Assembly: GCF_002909235.1 (NCBI RefSeq)
Contig: NZ_PHQQ01000002.1
Location: 310,001 to 374,000 of the forward strand
Reading direction: 5' to 3'
Length of the DNA: 64,000 nt
From: Arenibacter catalasegens
Lineage (GTDB): Bacteria; Bacteroidota; Bacteroidia; Flavobacteriales; Flavobacteriaceae
Below the pieces are notes generated by a model. The model did not search any database. It was not told the DNA's origin and saw only the letters and a program-made list of their open reading frames with translations. Shown here one piece after another: positions 18,771 to 28,114 of this stretch; position 1 is the first letter of the stretch; every line of letters starts with the position of its first letter. A program made the translations under genes and the position numbers.

Positions 18771-19916
18771 TTAATCATTCAAAAATTCCTCCCCTAAATT
18801 AAATGTAAGGGAAAATCTCAACGTATTCTCCAGAGGGTTTCTCACCTTTGAAGAAGAGAATAAATAAGACAAGTCCACTTGAGCCGATTTAAATCTAAAT
18901 CCAGCACCTAAGGTGAAAAATTTTCTTGAGCCTTTTAAATCACTTTCATTAAAATAACCTGTCCTTAACATAAACGCATTTTGATAGGTGTATTCCGCTC
19001 CAAGCGCCCAAGTAAGTTCTTTTAACTCTTCACTAAAACCATCCGGTGCATCACCGAATGACTTAAAAACTCCTTCAAAAAAAGTAGTTTGCTGATATTG
19101 GTCATTATCAGTTCCATCTATGACACCATCATTATTATAATCTTGTGGTGTTGGCACCAACAATTTATTAAATTCCGTAGTTAGCCCCAATACATTATCT
19201 TGATCCAAAATAAAGTCAAATCCAACACCGGCTTTCAAATTGGTAGGTAGAAAATTCTCTTGGCCAGCATCATCATATTTAATTTTACTTCCAAGGTTTG
19301 AAACATTAAAACCTGCCCTCCATCGGCCATCAAAGCTACTATAAGCTATTTCCCTTGACCGATAATACCCAGAAACATCCACTGCGAAAGAACTCGCCGC
19401 TTTAGAATCCTCGCTGCCGTTATCTGGCAATTTGAGATTGGAGCTGATATATCGCCCTGAAACGGCCATGGAAAAGGTTTCGCTAAGTTTTAAGGAATAG
19501 GATCCGTCAAAAGCAACTTCATTGGGTTTGGCCAATCTTGCCTGATCACCAGCAAATTGCCTAAGTTCAATTTCTCCTAAAGTAAAATATCTAATCCCAA
19601 ACGCAAAGGCACTTCTTTCATTGATCTTACTATGAAAACTGGCACTTAACAATGCTATATCCGTTATTATACTTTCCAAATAAGGGGTATAACTAAGTCC
19701 GATTCCCATTTTCCTTTCTGCAAAGGCAAATTTCGCGGGATTCCACTGTTGCGAAAAGGCGTCTGTAGAAGTGGCAACCCCCATATCTCCCATACCTGAT
19801 GCTCTCGCATCTGCAGCAATAGTCAAAAAAGGCACAGCTGTTGTAATTACCCTGTCTTCCTGTGCAGAAACTTTACACACTATTAGGAGTAAGAAAAGTA
19901 GTGATAATTTTTTCAT
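18771..19916 (-). CDS. porV: Type IX secretion system outer-membrane protein PorV (LptO)
   Basis: A 381-residue outer-membrane beta-barrel with a signal peptide (cleavage after VSAQ). The N-terminal AVPFLTIAADARASGMGDMGVATSTDAFSQQWNPAKFAF stretch, read in two parts, is the conserved PorV/PorQ start. The C-terminus ends in an aromatic/hydrophobic strand pattern (LRFSLTFNLGE). PorV acts with the PorU sortase-like protein in the type IX secretion system, carrying cargo proteins at the cell surface. It is divergent from gldJ. In Flavobacterium johnsoniae, as I recall, porU lies between gldJ and porV; here there is no room for it. Confidence 0.92.
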   Translation of the reverse strand: MKKLSLLFLLLIVCKVSAQEDRVITTAVPFLTIAADARASGMGDMGVATSTDAFSQQWNPAKFAFAERKMGIGLSYTPYLESIITDIALLSASFHSKINERSAFAFGIRYFTLGEIELRQFAGDQARLAKPNEVAFDGSYSLKLSETFSMAVSGRYISSNLKLPDNGSEDSKAASSFAVDVSGYYRSREIAYSSFDGRWRAGFNVSNLGSKIKYDDAGQENFLPTNLKAGVGFDFILDQDNVLGLTTEFNKLLVPTPQDYNNDGVIDGTDNDQYQQTTFFEGVFKSFGDAPDGFSEELKELTWALGAEYTYQNAFMLRTGYFNESDLKGSRKFFTLGAGFRFKSAQVDLSYLFSSSKVRNPLENTLRFSLTFNLGEEFLND

Positions 19917-20355
19917 TTTTACTTATTATAATTAAGATTTGGTTCCTATCATAATTCCATAAAACCTAAATTTATTCATTTGGGTTCATTATAGTCAAAC
20001 GCCCTTTTTCCAAATATCTTATATAAACTACAAAAAAAATATAGCCCACTATACCTATTGTAAGGTCATGTTATAAATATATGAATAACTATTGTAGTAA
20101 ACGGTTGCATCTAAATTCATATAATTGATATTTTTTGAAGAATTATCAATTGTCCATACTATAATAAATTTTAAGTCGTTATTGATGTTAAGCGATGCTT
20201 TGGCATTTTAAATAATTTGATTAATTTTTTTCTATTAACAAAATATTATGCCTTAATCATCGTTTTATATGCCGAAAGCGACACAAAATATTAATAAAAT
20301 ATGAATCGCAAACTCCTTTAAGAAGAAGTTTGTCTTTTGAACTCAAGTCCTAATT
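19917..20355. other. Divergent promoter region between porV and gldJ
   Basis: 439 bp of very AT-rich DNA with no convincing ORF on either strand and no porU remnant. It must contain the promoters of both porV and gldJ. I could not assign a clear TAnnTTTG box to either. Confidence 0.5.
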
Positions 20356-22011
20356 ATGAAAAAACAATTCATCAAAGTTGTACTCTCTTGCGCTATTGTA
20401 GCTGGTGGTTTTTCAAGTTGTAAAAACTCATCCTCCTCAAAAAATGTTTCAAGAGCTACCGGCTGGAATATCAACGCCAAGGAAGGTGGATTTCAGTACA
20501 ATTCAGACTTTAAAGAGCAAGAAACTGCGCCTGGTCTAGTCTTTGTAGAAGGTGGGACCTTTACAAAAGGACAGGTTCAAGATGACGTAATGCACGAATG
20601 GAACAACATTGCCACTTCGCAGCACGTACAGTCTTTCTATATGGATGAGACTGAGGTAACCAATGTAATGTATTTGGAATATTTAGATTACCTAAAGAGT
20701 GTATATCCCCCTGAAAACCCAAAATATGTACATATTTACACCGGGGCTTTACCAGATACCTTGGTGTGGAGAAACAGATTGGGGTTCAATGAAACTATGA
20801 CCAATAATTACCTGCGTCACCCAGCTTATGCGGAATATCCTGTAGTAGGTGTTAGTTGGATCCAGGCAACACAATTTGCAGAATGGAGGACAGACCGAGT
20901 TAATGAGGTAATGTTGGAAAGGGAAGGCTATCTTTCAGAAGAGGCTAAATACAAAGTAATTAACGGCGAGGCTGAAGGAGGTTTTAGCACTGAGGCCTAT
21001 TTGAATAAGCCGGAATCTGTGTATAACGGCCAAATAGATTCTTTACAAGGAAAAATGAAGAAGGATTCAGTTTCCGTATTTGCTAAAAGAAGTTCAGGAA
21101 TAATTTTGCCAGAATACAGATTACCTACGGAAACAGAATGGGAATACGCAGCCCAGGCACAAATTGGAAGTAGGGAATACAACAACTATAGAGGAAGAAA
21201 AAAATATCCTTGGGAAGGTGACTATACCAGAAGCGGTCAAAGAGTTGGCAGAGGAGATCAATTGGCCAACTTTAAGCAAGGCAAAGGTGATTACGGCGGA
21301 ATTGCCGGATGGTCAGATGACGGTGCGGATATAACAGCAGAAGTTAAGTCTTACAAACCAAATGATTTTGGATTATATGACATGGCTGGAAACGTGGCCG
21401 AATGGGTGGCAGATGTTTACCGACCCATAGTAGATGATGAGGTGAGCGACTTTAACTATTACCGAGGGAACGTTTATATGAAAACGGCCATTGGAAAAGA
21501 TGGAAAAGTAAATGTAATTCGAGATTCTATAGTTTATGATACCTTACCAAACGGAAAAATTGTAGCAGTAAATTTACCAGGAGAAATAAAAATGGTGCCT
21601 GTAGATGAAAAAGAAACCTTTTTAAGAACTAATTTCTCATCAAGTGACAACCGTGGGTATAGAGATGGCGAGCCGGGGTCTACAAGATTTTACGACAGGT
21701 TTAGTGAGGGAGAAGAGGACGAACAGAAAATGTACGACTCCCCAGTGAGCAAAGTACAAGTGGACTCCACAGGAAATATCATAAGGGCTTATGACAAATC
21801 CAACAACAGGACCTCATTGATTAATGACGAGGTCAGGGTTTTCAAAGGTGGATCTTGGAGAGATAGGGCCTATTGGTTAGACCCAGCACAAAGAAGGTAT
21901 TTACCTCAATATATGGCAACGGATTATATCGGATTTAGATGTGCCATGTCTAGAGTAGGTTCCAAATCCAAGACAAAAAACAAGACCCCAAGAGGCAAGA
22001 AAGCCAAATAG
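20356..22011 (+). CDS. gldJ: Gliding motility lipoprotein GldJ
   Basis: A 551-residue outer-membrane-facing lipoprotein (lipobox cysteine at residue 22). An FGE/SUMF1-type fold is visible from FVEGGTFTKGQ (about residue 60) through YRLPTETEWEYAAQA, DMAGNVAEWVADVY and VFKGGSWRDRAYWLDPAQR to IGFRCA. A long insert lies between the last two blocks, as in GldJ and GldK proteins. GldJ stabilises GldK/GldN and is needed for gliding and type IX secretion in F. johnsoniae. It is not expected to be a formylglycine-generating enzyme. The basic C-terminal tail (KSKTKNKTPRGKKAK) is notable. murF follows after a terminator. Confidence 0.95.
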   Translation: MKKQFIKVVLSCAIVAGGFSSCKNSSSSKNVSRATGWNINAKEGGFQYNSDFKEQETAPGLVFVEGGTFTKGQVQDDVMHEWNNIATSQHVQSFYMDETEVTNVMYLEYLDYLKSVYPPENPKYVHIYTGALPDTLVWRNRLGFNETMTNNYLRHPAYAEYPVVGVSWIQATQFAEWRTDRVNEVMLEREGYLSEEAKYKVINGEAEGGFSTEAYLNKPESVYNGQIDSLQGKMKKDSVSVFAKRSSGIILPEYRLPTETEWEYAAQAQIGSREYNNYRGRKKYPWEGDYTRSGQRVGRGDQLANFKQGKGDYGGIAGWSDDGADITAEVKSYKPNDFGLYDMAGNVAEWVADVYRPIVDDEVSDFNYYRGNVYMKTAIGKDGKVNVIRDSIVYDTLPNGKIVAVNLPGEIKMVPVDEKETFLRTNFSSSDNRGYRDGEPGSTRFYDRFSEGEEDEQKMYDSPVSKVQVDSTGNIIRAYDKSNNRTSLINDEVRVFKGGSWRDRAYWLDPAQRRYLPQYMATDYIGFRCAMSRVGSKSKTKNKTPRGKKAK

Positions 22012-22036
22012 GTTTTACGCTCAAAAAAATATTAAG

Positions 22037-22062
22037 AAGCCCTTTGTAAAAAGGGCTTTTTT
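22037..22062 (+). terminator. Terminator between gldJ and murF
   Basis: aagcccttt and aaagggctt form a 9-bp stem followed by a T run, about 25 bp after the gldJ stop and 15 bp before the murF ATG. Confidence 0.88.
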
Positions 22063-22076
22063 TATATCTTAGATTT

Positions 22077-23351
22077 ATGACAGTAGAGCAAATACACCAA
22101 CTTTTTTTAAAGTTCCCACAGGTTTGTACCGACACTAGAAAAATTAGTAAGAATTGTTTCTTTTTCGCGCTAAAGGGTGATAATTTCAATGGAAATGAGT
22201 ACGCAGCGGAAGCTTTAAAAAAGGGTGCTGCATACGCTGTTATAGATGAAGGGAAAACTGCCGGTAATGCCAATCTAATATTAGTTAAGGATGTACTTAC
22301 AACACTCCAAAATTTAGCTCAATTTCATAGAAATTATTGCAAAGCAAAGGTAATTGGTCTAACTGGGAGTAATGGTAAAACAACTACAAAAGAACTCATT
22401 ACCAATGTGCTTTCAAAAAAATATAAAACTATTGCAACTAAGGGCAATCTAAACAATCACATAGGCGTTCCATTAACCCTACTTTCAATAGCTCCTGATA
22501 CCGAAATAGCTATTGTGGAAATGGGAGCAAATCACCCTAAGGAAATAGATTTCCTCTGCCAATTGGCAATGCCAGATTACGGATATATCACCAATTTTGG
22601 AAAGGCACATTTAGAGGGATTTGGTAGCGAGGAAGGAGTTATTAAAGCCAAGAGCGAGCTATACGACTATCTTACTAGCCATGATAAATCGATTTTCTTT
22701 AATGCAGATGATCCAATTCAAAAAAACAAACTAGGTTCTGTAGTAAAAAAATTCGGGTATAGTCAGGATGACACCCAATTCTTTAACATAAAGCTTATTG
22801 GTGCCGATCCATTTGTTCAGATAGCAGTTGACAATACCAATATTTCGACTCAACTTGTAGGTCGCTATAATTTCACCAATTGCTGTGCAGCTATTTTAAT
22901 AGGGAAATATTTTAATGTGGACATTGTTAAAATCAAAGACGGATTAGAAAATTATGCACCACAAAACAATCGTTCCCAAATAATTAATAAAAATGGGCAT
23001 CATATAATATTGGATGCCTATAATGCCAATCCTACAAGTATGACTGCTGCACTAGAAAGTTTTCAGCAATTAAAGGCCGACCATAAAATTATTTTTTTAG
23101 GGGATATGTTCGAACTTGGGAAAACCGCAGAAAAAGAACATCAAGATATTTCCGATCTAGCCATGGAAATGAAATTTGACCAAGTGTATTTAATAGGGGA
23201 GAACTTTTTTAAAACAAAAAGTAACCTAAACAAATACAAATCTTTTGAACAGCTAATGGAATTACTTCAAAATAATACTTTGGACCACGCCACGATACTT
23301 ATTAAGGGGTCCAGAGGCATGGCCTTGGAAAGGATACTCGATTTCTTATAG
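22077..23351 (+). CDS. murF: UDP-N-acetylmuramoyl-tripeptide-D-alanyl-D-alanine ligase
   Basis: A 424-residue Mur ligase that adds D-Ala-D-Ala to the UDP-MurNAc-tripeptide in the cytoplasm, the last step of soluble peptidoglycan precursor synthesis. The three-domain layout is visible: an N-terminal substrate domain (VCTDTRKISKNCFFFALKGDNFNGNEYA, in two parts), an ATP-binding domain with GSNGKTTTKE and EMGANHPKEI, and a C-terminal domain with YNANPTSMTAALESF and FLGDMFELG. Its position after gldJ is one I recall from other flavobacteria. Confidence 0.96.
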   Translation: MTVEQIHQLFLKFPQVCTDTRKISKNCFFFALKGDNFNGNEYAAEALKKGAAYAVIDEGKTAGNANLILVKDVLTTLQNLAQFHRNYCKAKVIGLTGSNGKTTTKELITNVLSKKYKTIATKGNLNNHIGVPLTLLSIAPDTEIAIVEMGANHPKEIDFLCQLAMPDYGYITNFGKAHLEGFGSEEGVIKAKSELYDYLTSHDKSIFFNADDPIQKNKLGSVVKKFGYSQDDTQFFNIKLIGADPFVQIAVDNTNISTQLVGRYNFTNCCAAILIGKYFNVDIVKIKDGLENYAPQNNRSQIINKNGHHIILDAYNANPTSMTAALESFQQLKADHKIIFLGDMFELGKTAEKEHQDISDLAMEMKFDQVYLIGENFFKTKSNLNKYKSFEQLMELLQNNTLDHATILIKGSRGMALERILDFL

Positions 23352-23378
23352 CCAATTAAGATCGAGGTGTTTTTTTTG

Positions 23379-23453
23379 TGGGACATACTGGATTCGAACC
23401 AGTGACCTCTGCCCTGTCAAGGCAGCGCTCTAAACCAACTGAGCTAATACCCC
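23379..23453 (-). tRNA. tRNA-Val (anticodon GAC)
   Basis: The minus strand folds as a full cloverleaf. The acceptor stem GGGGTAT pairs with ATGTCCC (two G-T pairs), the D arm contains AGCTCAGTTGGTTTAGAGC, the anticodon stem CTGCC/GGCAG holds the loop TTGACAG (anticodon GAC), and the T arm is CTGGTTCGAATCCAG. CCA is not fully encoded. It stands alone on the strand opposite to murF. Confidence 0.95.
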
Positions 23454-23689
23454 ATTACTGTAATTACAGAAAATAGTGCGCCAAAATTACACCAATTTTA
23501 AGAGTTTAAAACAACCTTATGCAATATTTTTCCAAAATTAAATTTATTATAGGATCCAAATAGGCATAATTATTTCTTCAACCATAGAGAAATAGAAAAA
23601 CTTTTAAGACTGAGCCCCCAATAGAAAATAAATAAAATTAAATTTATACCGCACATATTAAATTTAATGAACAAGAAAAAGCCGAACCC

Positions 23690-24925
23690 TTGAAATATTC
23701 CATTGTAATTCTTCTATTCAGTTTTATTTATAGCCATGCCCTCTTTGGACAGCATCAAAATTCAAAAATAGTATTTGTTATTGTAGATGGCATTTCCGCA
23801 GACGTCATAGAAAAATTAGACACACCTAATTTGGATGCAATTGCCAAGGTGGGCGGGTATACCCGTGCCTATGTTGGAGGCATAAAGGACGGCTATTCAG
23901 AAACGCCTACTATCTCAGCAGTGGGTTACAATAGTTTGTTGACCGGCACCTGGGCCAATAAACACAATGTATGGGGCAACAGTATTAAAGATCCCAATTA
24001 TAATTATTGGACTGTTTTTAGATATGCAAAAGAACATAAGCCCGAATTGAAAACAGCCATTTTCTCGACTTGGTTGGACAATAGAACAAAACTCGTCGGA
24101 GAGAGCCTACCGCAAACCGATCACCTACTCTTAAATTATCATTATGATGGCTTTGAATTGGACACCCTAAACTTTCCCCATGACGAAGACCGACAGTACA
24201 TTCATAAAATTGATGAAAAAGTAGTTAATGAGGCCGCTAGATACATCAAGGACCAAAGTCCGGATATTTCATGGGTGTACCTCGAATATACGGATGATAT
24301 GGGACACCGATATGGAGACAGCGAGCAATTTCATAACGCCATAAGCATTATGGACCAACAAATAGGGCGACTATCGGAAGCTATGGAATATAGACAAAAC
24401 AACTATAGCGAGGATTGGCAAATATTCATCACTACTGATCATGGGAGAGACAAAGAAACAGGCAAGGGACATGGTGGGCAAACAGAACGGGAGCGTTCCA
24501 CATGGATCGTAACCAATTCTCCCGATGTAAACGATTACTTTAGGAAAGGTACACCTGGTATAGTAGATATTTTGCCTGCCATGATTAGAAGTTTGGGAAT
24601 TTCACCAAAGCGCGATCGAGTTTTCGAAATAGATGGGGTATCCATTACAGGACCGATTTCTATAAGCGATTTAAAGGCAACCCTCCAAGAAAAAGAGTTA
24701 ACCCTTAGCTGGAAAAGCTACAACAGCAATGAAAAACTGAAAGTTTATCTAAGTACCCGAAACGGTTTTAAAAATGGTATTAACGACCGTTATAAATTAG
24801 TCCAAAAAGTAAAGGCCAGTAGCAATAGGACACAAATTAATTTAGGCAAATACTCCTCCAAATTTTATAAAATAGTAATCGAGGGAAAGCACAATTCGTC
24901 CAATACTTGGATTATTTTGGAATAA
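23690..24925 (+). CDS. Alkaline phosphatase superfamily phosphodiesterase-like protein
   Basis: 411 residues from a TTG start, with a signal peptide (MKYSIVILLFSFIYSHALFG). The upstream ATG at 23667 is out of frame. VIVDGISADVIEKLDTPNLDAIAKVGG resembles the metal-binding start of nucleotide pyrophosphatase/phosphodiesterases, and SETPTISAVGYNSLLTGTW the nucleophile region. DDMGHRYGDSEQF and TTDHGRDKETGKGHGGQTERE give the remaining Asp/His ligands. The last ~90 residues (from about LKATLQEKELTLSW) look like a small beta-sandwich. It probably hydrolyses a phosphodiester outside the cytoplasm. It precedes the sugar regulon but is separated from it by almost 1 kb. Confidence 0.8.
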   Translation: MKYSIVILLFSFIYSHALFGQHQNSKIVFVIVDGISADVIEKLDTPNLDAIAKVGGYTRAYVGGIKDGYSETPTISAVGYNSLLTGTWANKHNVWGNSIKDPNYNYWTVFRYAKEHKPELKTAIFSTWLDNRTKLVGESLPQTDHLLLNYHYDGFELDTLNFPHDEDRQYIHKIDEKVVNEAARYIKDQSPDISWVYLEYTDDMGHRYGDSEQFHNAISIMDQQIGRLSEAMEYRQNNYSEDWQIFITTDHGRDKETGKGHGGQTERERSTWIVTNSPDVNDYFRKGTPGIVDILPAMIRSLGISPKRDRVFEIDGVSITGPISISDLKATLQEKELTLSWKSYNSNEKLKVYLSTRNGFKNGINDRYKLVQKVKASSNRTQINLGKYSSKFYKIVIEGKHNSSNTWIILE

Positions 24926-25235
24926 GGCTTCTTATCTGCTTAGGCATACACCCCAAACATAAAAATAGATCACTTCCCGATTGAACAACCATTTACTTTT
25001 AAGCAGATTGTGCAGAAAATCTTACCAACTATACAATTCCCGTTCAAGGGATTACATATACTTACTATCTTCCGTAAGAATTAGAATGGATCTCTAGTTT
25101 TCCAATTAAAATATAAAAGCACTTTCGGTTTTTAAACCGTCCATTTTAGTGTAATTATATAACTGATTGTAATAATTATATAACATAGAGCTTCCCCTGT
25201 TTTCGACATTTGTATAACCTTAAAAAATAATTATC
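24926..25235. other. Intergenic region, no gene seen
   Basis: 310 bp of AT-rich sequence. I see no convincing ORF, RNA or strong hairpin here. Confidence 0.4.
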
Positions 25236-25409
25236 ATGTCACAGATCATAAGCATTATACTCATACTGAATCTTTGCTTTGCAGGAGGAACTATTTTAGT
25301 AATTCTACATGGAATGTTTTTTTCAAAAAGGATCCATACGATAGACCTGGATTCCATTTACGATTTGGAAAACAGAAAAAACAATGAGGGGCCAAAGAAT
25401 CAATTTTAA
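25236..25409 (+). CDS. Small single-pass membrane protein
   Basis: A 57-residue ORF starting MSQIISIILILNLCF. One hydrophobic segment covers about residues 4-27, and the tail is charged and hydrophilic (SKRIHTIDLDSIYDLENR). This is the usual shape of a small inner-membrane protein with a short cytoplasmic tail. I do not recognise the family. It stands alone, with an AT-rich region on both sides. Confidence 0.5.
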   Translation: MSQIISIILILNLCFAGGTILVILHGMFFSKRIHTIDLDSIYDLENRKNNEGPKNQF

Positions 25410-25523
25410 ACTTTTACTCCTTCACGGCATAGCACATTATAACGATATGGGCTACTATTTAATGATTTCCCAAAAGCCGTAGATAGTAGTCTATATCACC
25501 ATCTGCCATTCTTGTTATTTTTA

Positions 25524-25658
25524 TTATCCTTGCCTTAACAATTTAATATTTTCAAAATCGATTTTGAGTTCTGGGAATTCACTCATTTCTTCAAGCCATG
25601 CATCCCCTATCCTAATTCTAATTATACCGTGATTAAATGCCACATATACGGTCTTTAA
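25524..25658 (-). pseudogene. C-terminal remnant of an unidentified gene
   Basis: A 44-codon open stretch on the minus strand, without a start, reads TVYVAFNHGIIRIRIGD followed by AWLEEMSEFPELKIDFENI and ends at TAA. It is protein-like in composition and is preceded by stops in frame. Further protein-like reading in other frames (FVPHDQIEVLRIEAF near 25690-25730) suggests a decayed gene rather than a small real one. The family was not recognised. Confidence 0.35.
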
Positions 25659-25747
25659 TTAAATGGGTAATTTATCCATTCAAAAGGCCTCGATTCTCAA
25701 AACTTCAATTTGATCATGTGGTACAAACCAAACTTCTTTCTTTTAAA

Positions 25748-25763
25748 ACTTGTACGTACAAGT
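25748..25763. promoter_or_regulatory. 16-bp perfect palindrome, candidate GntR operator A
   Basis: ACTTGTACGTACAAGT is a perfect palindrome about 147 bp upstream of the Gfo/Idh/MocA gene. The flank-plus-half-site ttttaaaacttgt recurs at 25790-25802. Related sites occur before the gntR gene and before the dehydrogenase gene. Confidence 0.6.
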
Positions 25764-25909
25764 AAAATTATTATATTTACTTAATCACGTTTTAAAACTT
25801 GTTTACTAACTTCTTCTAGATAATAGGAATTACTTGGTGAAAAAATGTCAATTGAAAATACGCACCTAGAAACAGACCATAGAGCTCGATAAAAACAAAA
25901 AGCACCTAT

Positions 25910-27112
25910 ATGAAAATTGCCATGCTAGGCTCTGGCTTCATTGCCCGATTTTATGCCGAATCGCTACATTCACAAAGACGAAAAGATCATTTGGTGATGG
26001 TCTTCTCACGAAATAAGGAAAACGCCAAACGGTTTTCAGACGATTATAACCTACCGCACTACACTACCTCAATGGTAGAAGCTATTACACATCCTGAGGT
26101 TGAGGTGGTTCTTATATCCCTACCCAATCATCTACATGAAGCAGCTGTACGCGAATGTGCCAAATTTAAAAAACATGTCATCTGCACAAAACCTTTAGGA
26201 CGTACGGCCGAGGAAGCCAAACGCATGTTGGACTTCGTAGAGGAAGCTGGCATTTTTGGAGGATATCTGGAAGATTTATGCTATACCCCAAAATTCCTTA
26301 AATCCATGGAAAGTATACGGCGTGGTGACATTGGTAAAGTACTTTGGACAAAATCAAGGGAAACGCACCCTGGGCCACATAGTGATTGGTTCTGGGACAA
26401 GGAAAAATCTGGAGGAGGCGCTATTATCGACTTAGGTTGCCATTGTGTGGAAATTAGTCGAAATTTTATTGGTAAAAATATAAAACCCTTGGAAGTCATG
26501 TGCTGGGCGGACACCCAAGTACATCCCATAGATGCCGAAGACCATGCCATTGGACTCGTAAAATATGCCAACGGTGCCATTGGGCAATTTGAAGTAAGCT
26601 GGACGTTCCGTGGTGGAATGGATCTCCGGGACGAGGTCATGGGCACAGAAGGCACCATTTGGATCAATAGCTTTTTACGGACCGGCTTTGAAATGTTCAC
26701 CACAGGAAAAGGAGGTGATGGCTATGTTGCCGAAAAGGCAGAATCCAATTCCGGCTGGCTATTTCCCGTTGGAGACGAATCGCACGAACTTGGTTATCCC
26801 CATATGTTTACCGATATGTTTACTGCTATAGAAGAAAAAAGACAGCCTCTTGAAACATTCTATGATGGTTATGTCGTGAATGCCATTCTCGATGCGGCTT
26901 TCAAATCTGCAGATACCAAACAATGGGAGCCCGTTATTTTAAAGGATTGGCGGGGTGATGAACCTGAAGAAATCGAAAAAAAATGGAATTCCTTTGATGA
27001 TGACCACTATTTAATAAAGGAAGAAGTGTTACCCAACGGGGACACTAAAGCGATATTAAAACATAAACAAACAGGTGTAGTTACGCAAAAAGTAACCCAC
27101 GGCAAAAGATAA
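25910..27112 (+). CDS. Gfo/Idh/MocA family oxidoreductase
   Basis: A 400-residue NAD(P)-dependent sugar oxidoreductase type. An N-terminal Rossmann fold is seen in IAMLGSGFIARFYAES (GxGxxA-like). The CTKPLGRTAEEAKRM segment is the family EKP-like motif with the catalytic Lys. SGGGAIIDLGCHCVEISRNFIG holds the downstream His pair. Members oxidise or reduce hydroxyl groups of sugars and cyclitols, often at C1 or C3. It is the first gene of a plus-strand series (SDR, SIS, FAD oxidoreductase, phosphotriesterase family), behind a palindromic operator candidate. The exact substrate is unknown. Confidence 0.88.
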   Translation: MKIAMLGSGFIARFYAESLHSQRRKDHLVMVFSRNKENAKRFSDDYNLPHYTTSMVEAITHPEVEVVLISLPNHLHEAAVRECAKFKKHVICTKPLGRTAEEAKRMLDFVEEAGIFGGYLEDLCYTPKFLKSMESIRRGDIGKVLWTKSRETHPGPHSDWFWDKEKSGGGAIIDLGCHCVEISRNFIGKNIKPLEVMCWADTQVHPIDAEDHAIGLVKYANGAIGQFEVSWTFRGGMDLRDEVMGTEGTIWINSFLRTGFEMFTTGKGGDGYVAEKAESNSGWLFPVGDESHELGYPHMFTDMFTAIEEKRQPLETFYDGYVVNAILDAAFKSADTKQWEPVILKDWRGDEPEEIEKKWNSFDDDHYLIKEEVLPNGDTKAILKHKQTGVVTQKVTHGKR

Positions 27113-27278
27113 AATCATATTGCCCAAGTCGGTAATAAGTAACTTTTGCTCCAATCATTATCGGAGTAATTAGACCTACTATAAGGTAGAGAATACTTTA
27201 AAAATAAAACATAAATGTACTACGTGGCGTACATGCCCTTTACGAAAAAAGCATCTATGGATTACCTTACAAAGTACT

Positions 27279-28064
27279 ATGGATTTTAAAAACAGCACTT
27301 ATATAATAATGGGCGGCACAACCGGAATGGGACTGGCCGCTGCCATCGCCTTAAAGGCAAAAGGCGCCAACCTAATGGTAGTTGGAAGAAACTCCGAAAA
27401 TTGCCAAAAAGCGGAGGAAATCCTAGGTATGGGCAGCATTAGCATGGATGGTGACGCCACCAACCCAGAGACCATTAAAACAGCCATTAAAATAACACAT
27501 AAGACCTTTGGATACATTAGTGGACTATTTCACGTTGCCGGTGGAAGTGGTCGAAAATGGGGTGATGGAGCATTGGATCAACTAACATTGGAAGGCTGGA
27601 ACAAAACCATGGAACTAAACCTGACTTCCCTAATGTTGTCCAATCAGGCCATAATAAATTATTTCCTTGAACATAAAAAATCGGGAACCGTTTTAAATAT
27701 GGGGTCAGTGTTGGGCTACTCCCCTTCCCCTAAATATTTCACCACCCATGCCTATGCCGCGGCCAAATCAGCCATATTAGGTTTTTCTAAATCGATTGCA
27801 GCCTATTATGCAGAGCACAATATCAGAATAAACGTTATTGCCCCAAGTCTGTTTGTTACCCCTATGGCCCAAAGGGCAATAAAAGATGATAAAATTTTAG
27901 AATTCCTCAAAACCAAACAACCCTTGGACGGAGGGCGCCCCGGGGTTTCGGAGGACATCAACAACGCCGTATTAATGTTCTTACATCCAGATTCTAAATT
28001 CATCACCGGACAAGTTTTAGCTGTAGATGGAGGCTGGAGCATTAGCGAAGGGCAGTATGGTTAA
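27279..28064 (+). CDS. SDR family oxidoreductase
   Basis: 261 residues of the classical SDR type. GGTTGMG is the cofactor loop (in place of TGxxxGxG), Ser is in MGSVLG, and YAAAKSAILGFSKS is the YxxxK motif. The C-terminal DPDSK-like FITGQVLAVDGGWSI is typical. GRNSENC after the second strand, with Arg, points to NADP preference, which is inference. It is 166 bp after the Gfo/Idh/MocA gene and 50 bp before the SIS-domain gene, in the same orientation. It may act on the same sugar intermediate. Confidence 0.9.
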   Translation: MDFKNSTYIIMGGTTGMGLAAAIALKAKGANLMVVGRNSENCQKAEEILGMGSISMDGDATNPETIKTAIKITHKTFGYISGLFHVAGGSGRKWGDGALDQLTLEGWNKTMELNLTSLMLSNQAIINYFLEHKKSGTVLNMGSVLGYSPSPKYFTTHAYAAAKSAILGFSKSIAAYYAEHNIRINVIAPSLFVTPMAQRAIKDDKILEFLKTKQPLDGGRPGVSEDINNAVLMFLHPDSKFITGQVLAVDGGWSISEGQYG

Positions 28065-28114
28065 AATACATTTGACAGGACTTCAATTAAAGAATACAAA
28101 AGCATAATTTAAAA

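Noticed and set aside
20356-22011. GldJ as the formylglycine-generating enzyme for the sulfatases
   Set aside because: The FGE-like fold is shared, but the GldJ family is a motility lipoprotein and the Cys-type sulfatases of anaerobic-style maturation usually use anSME.
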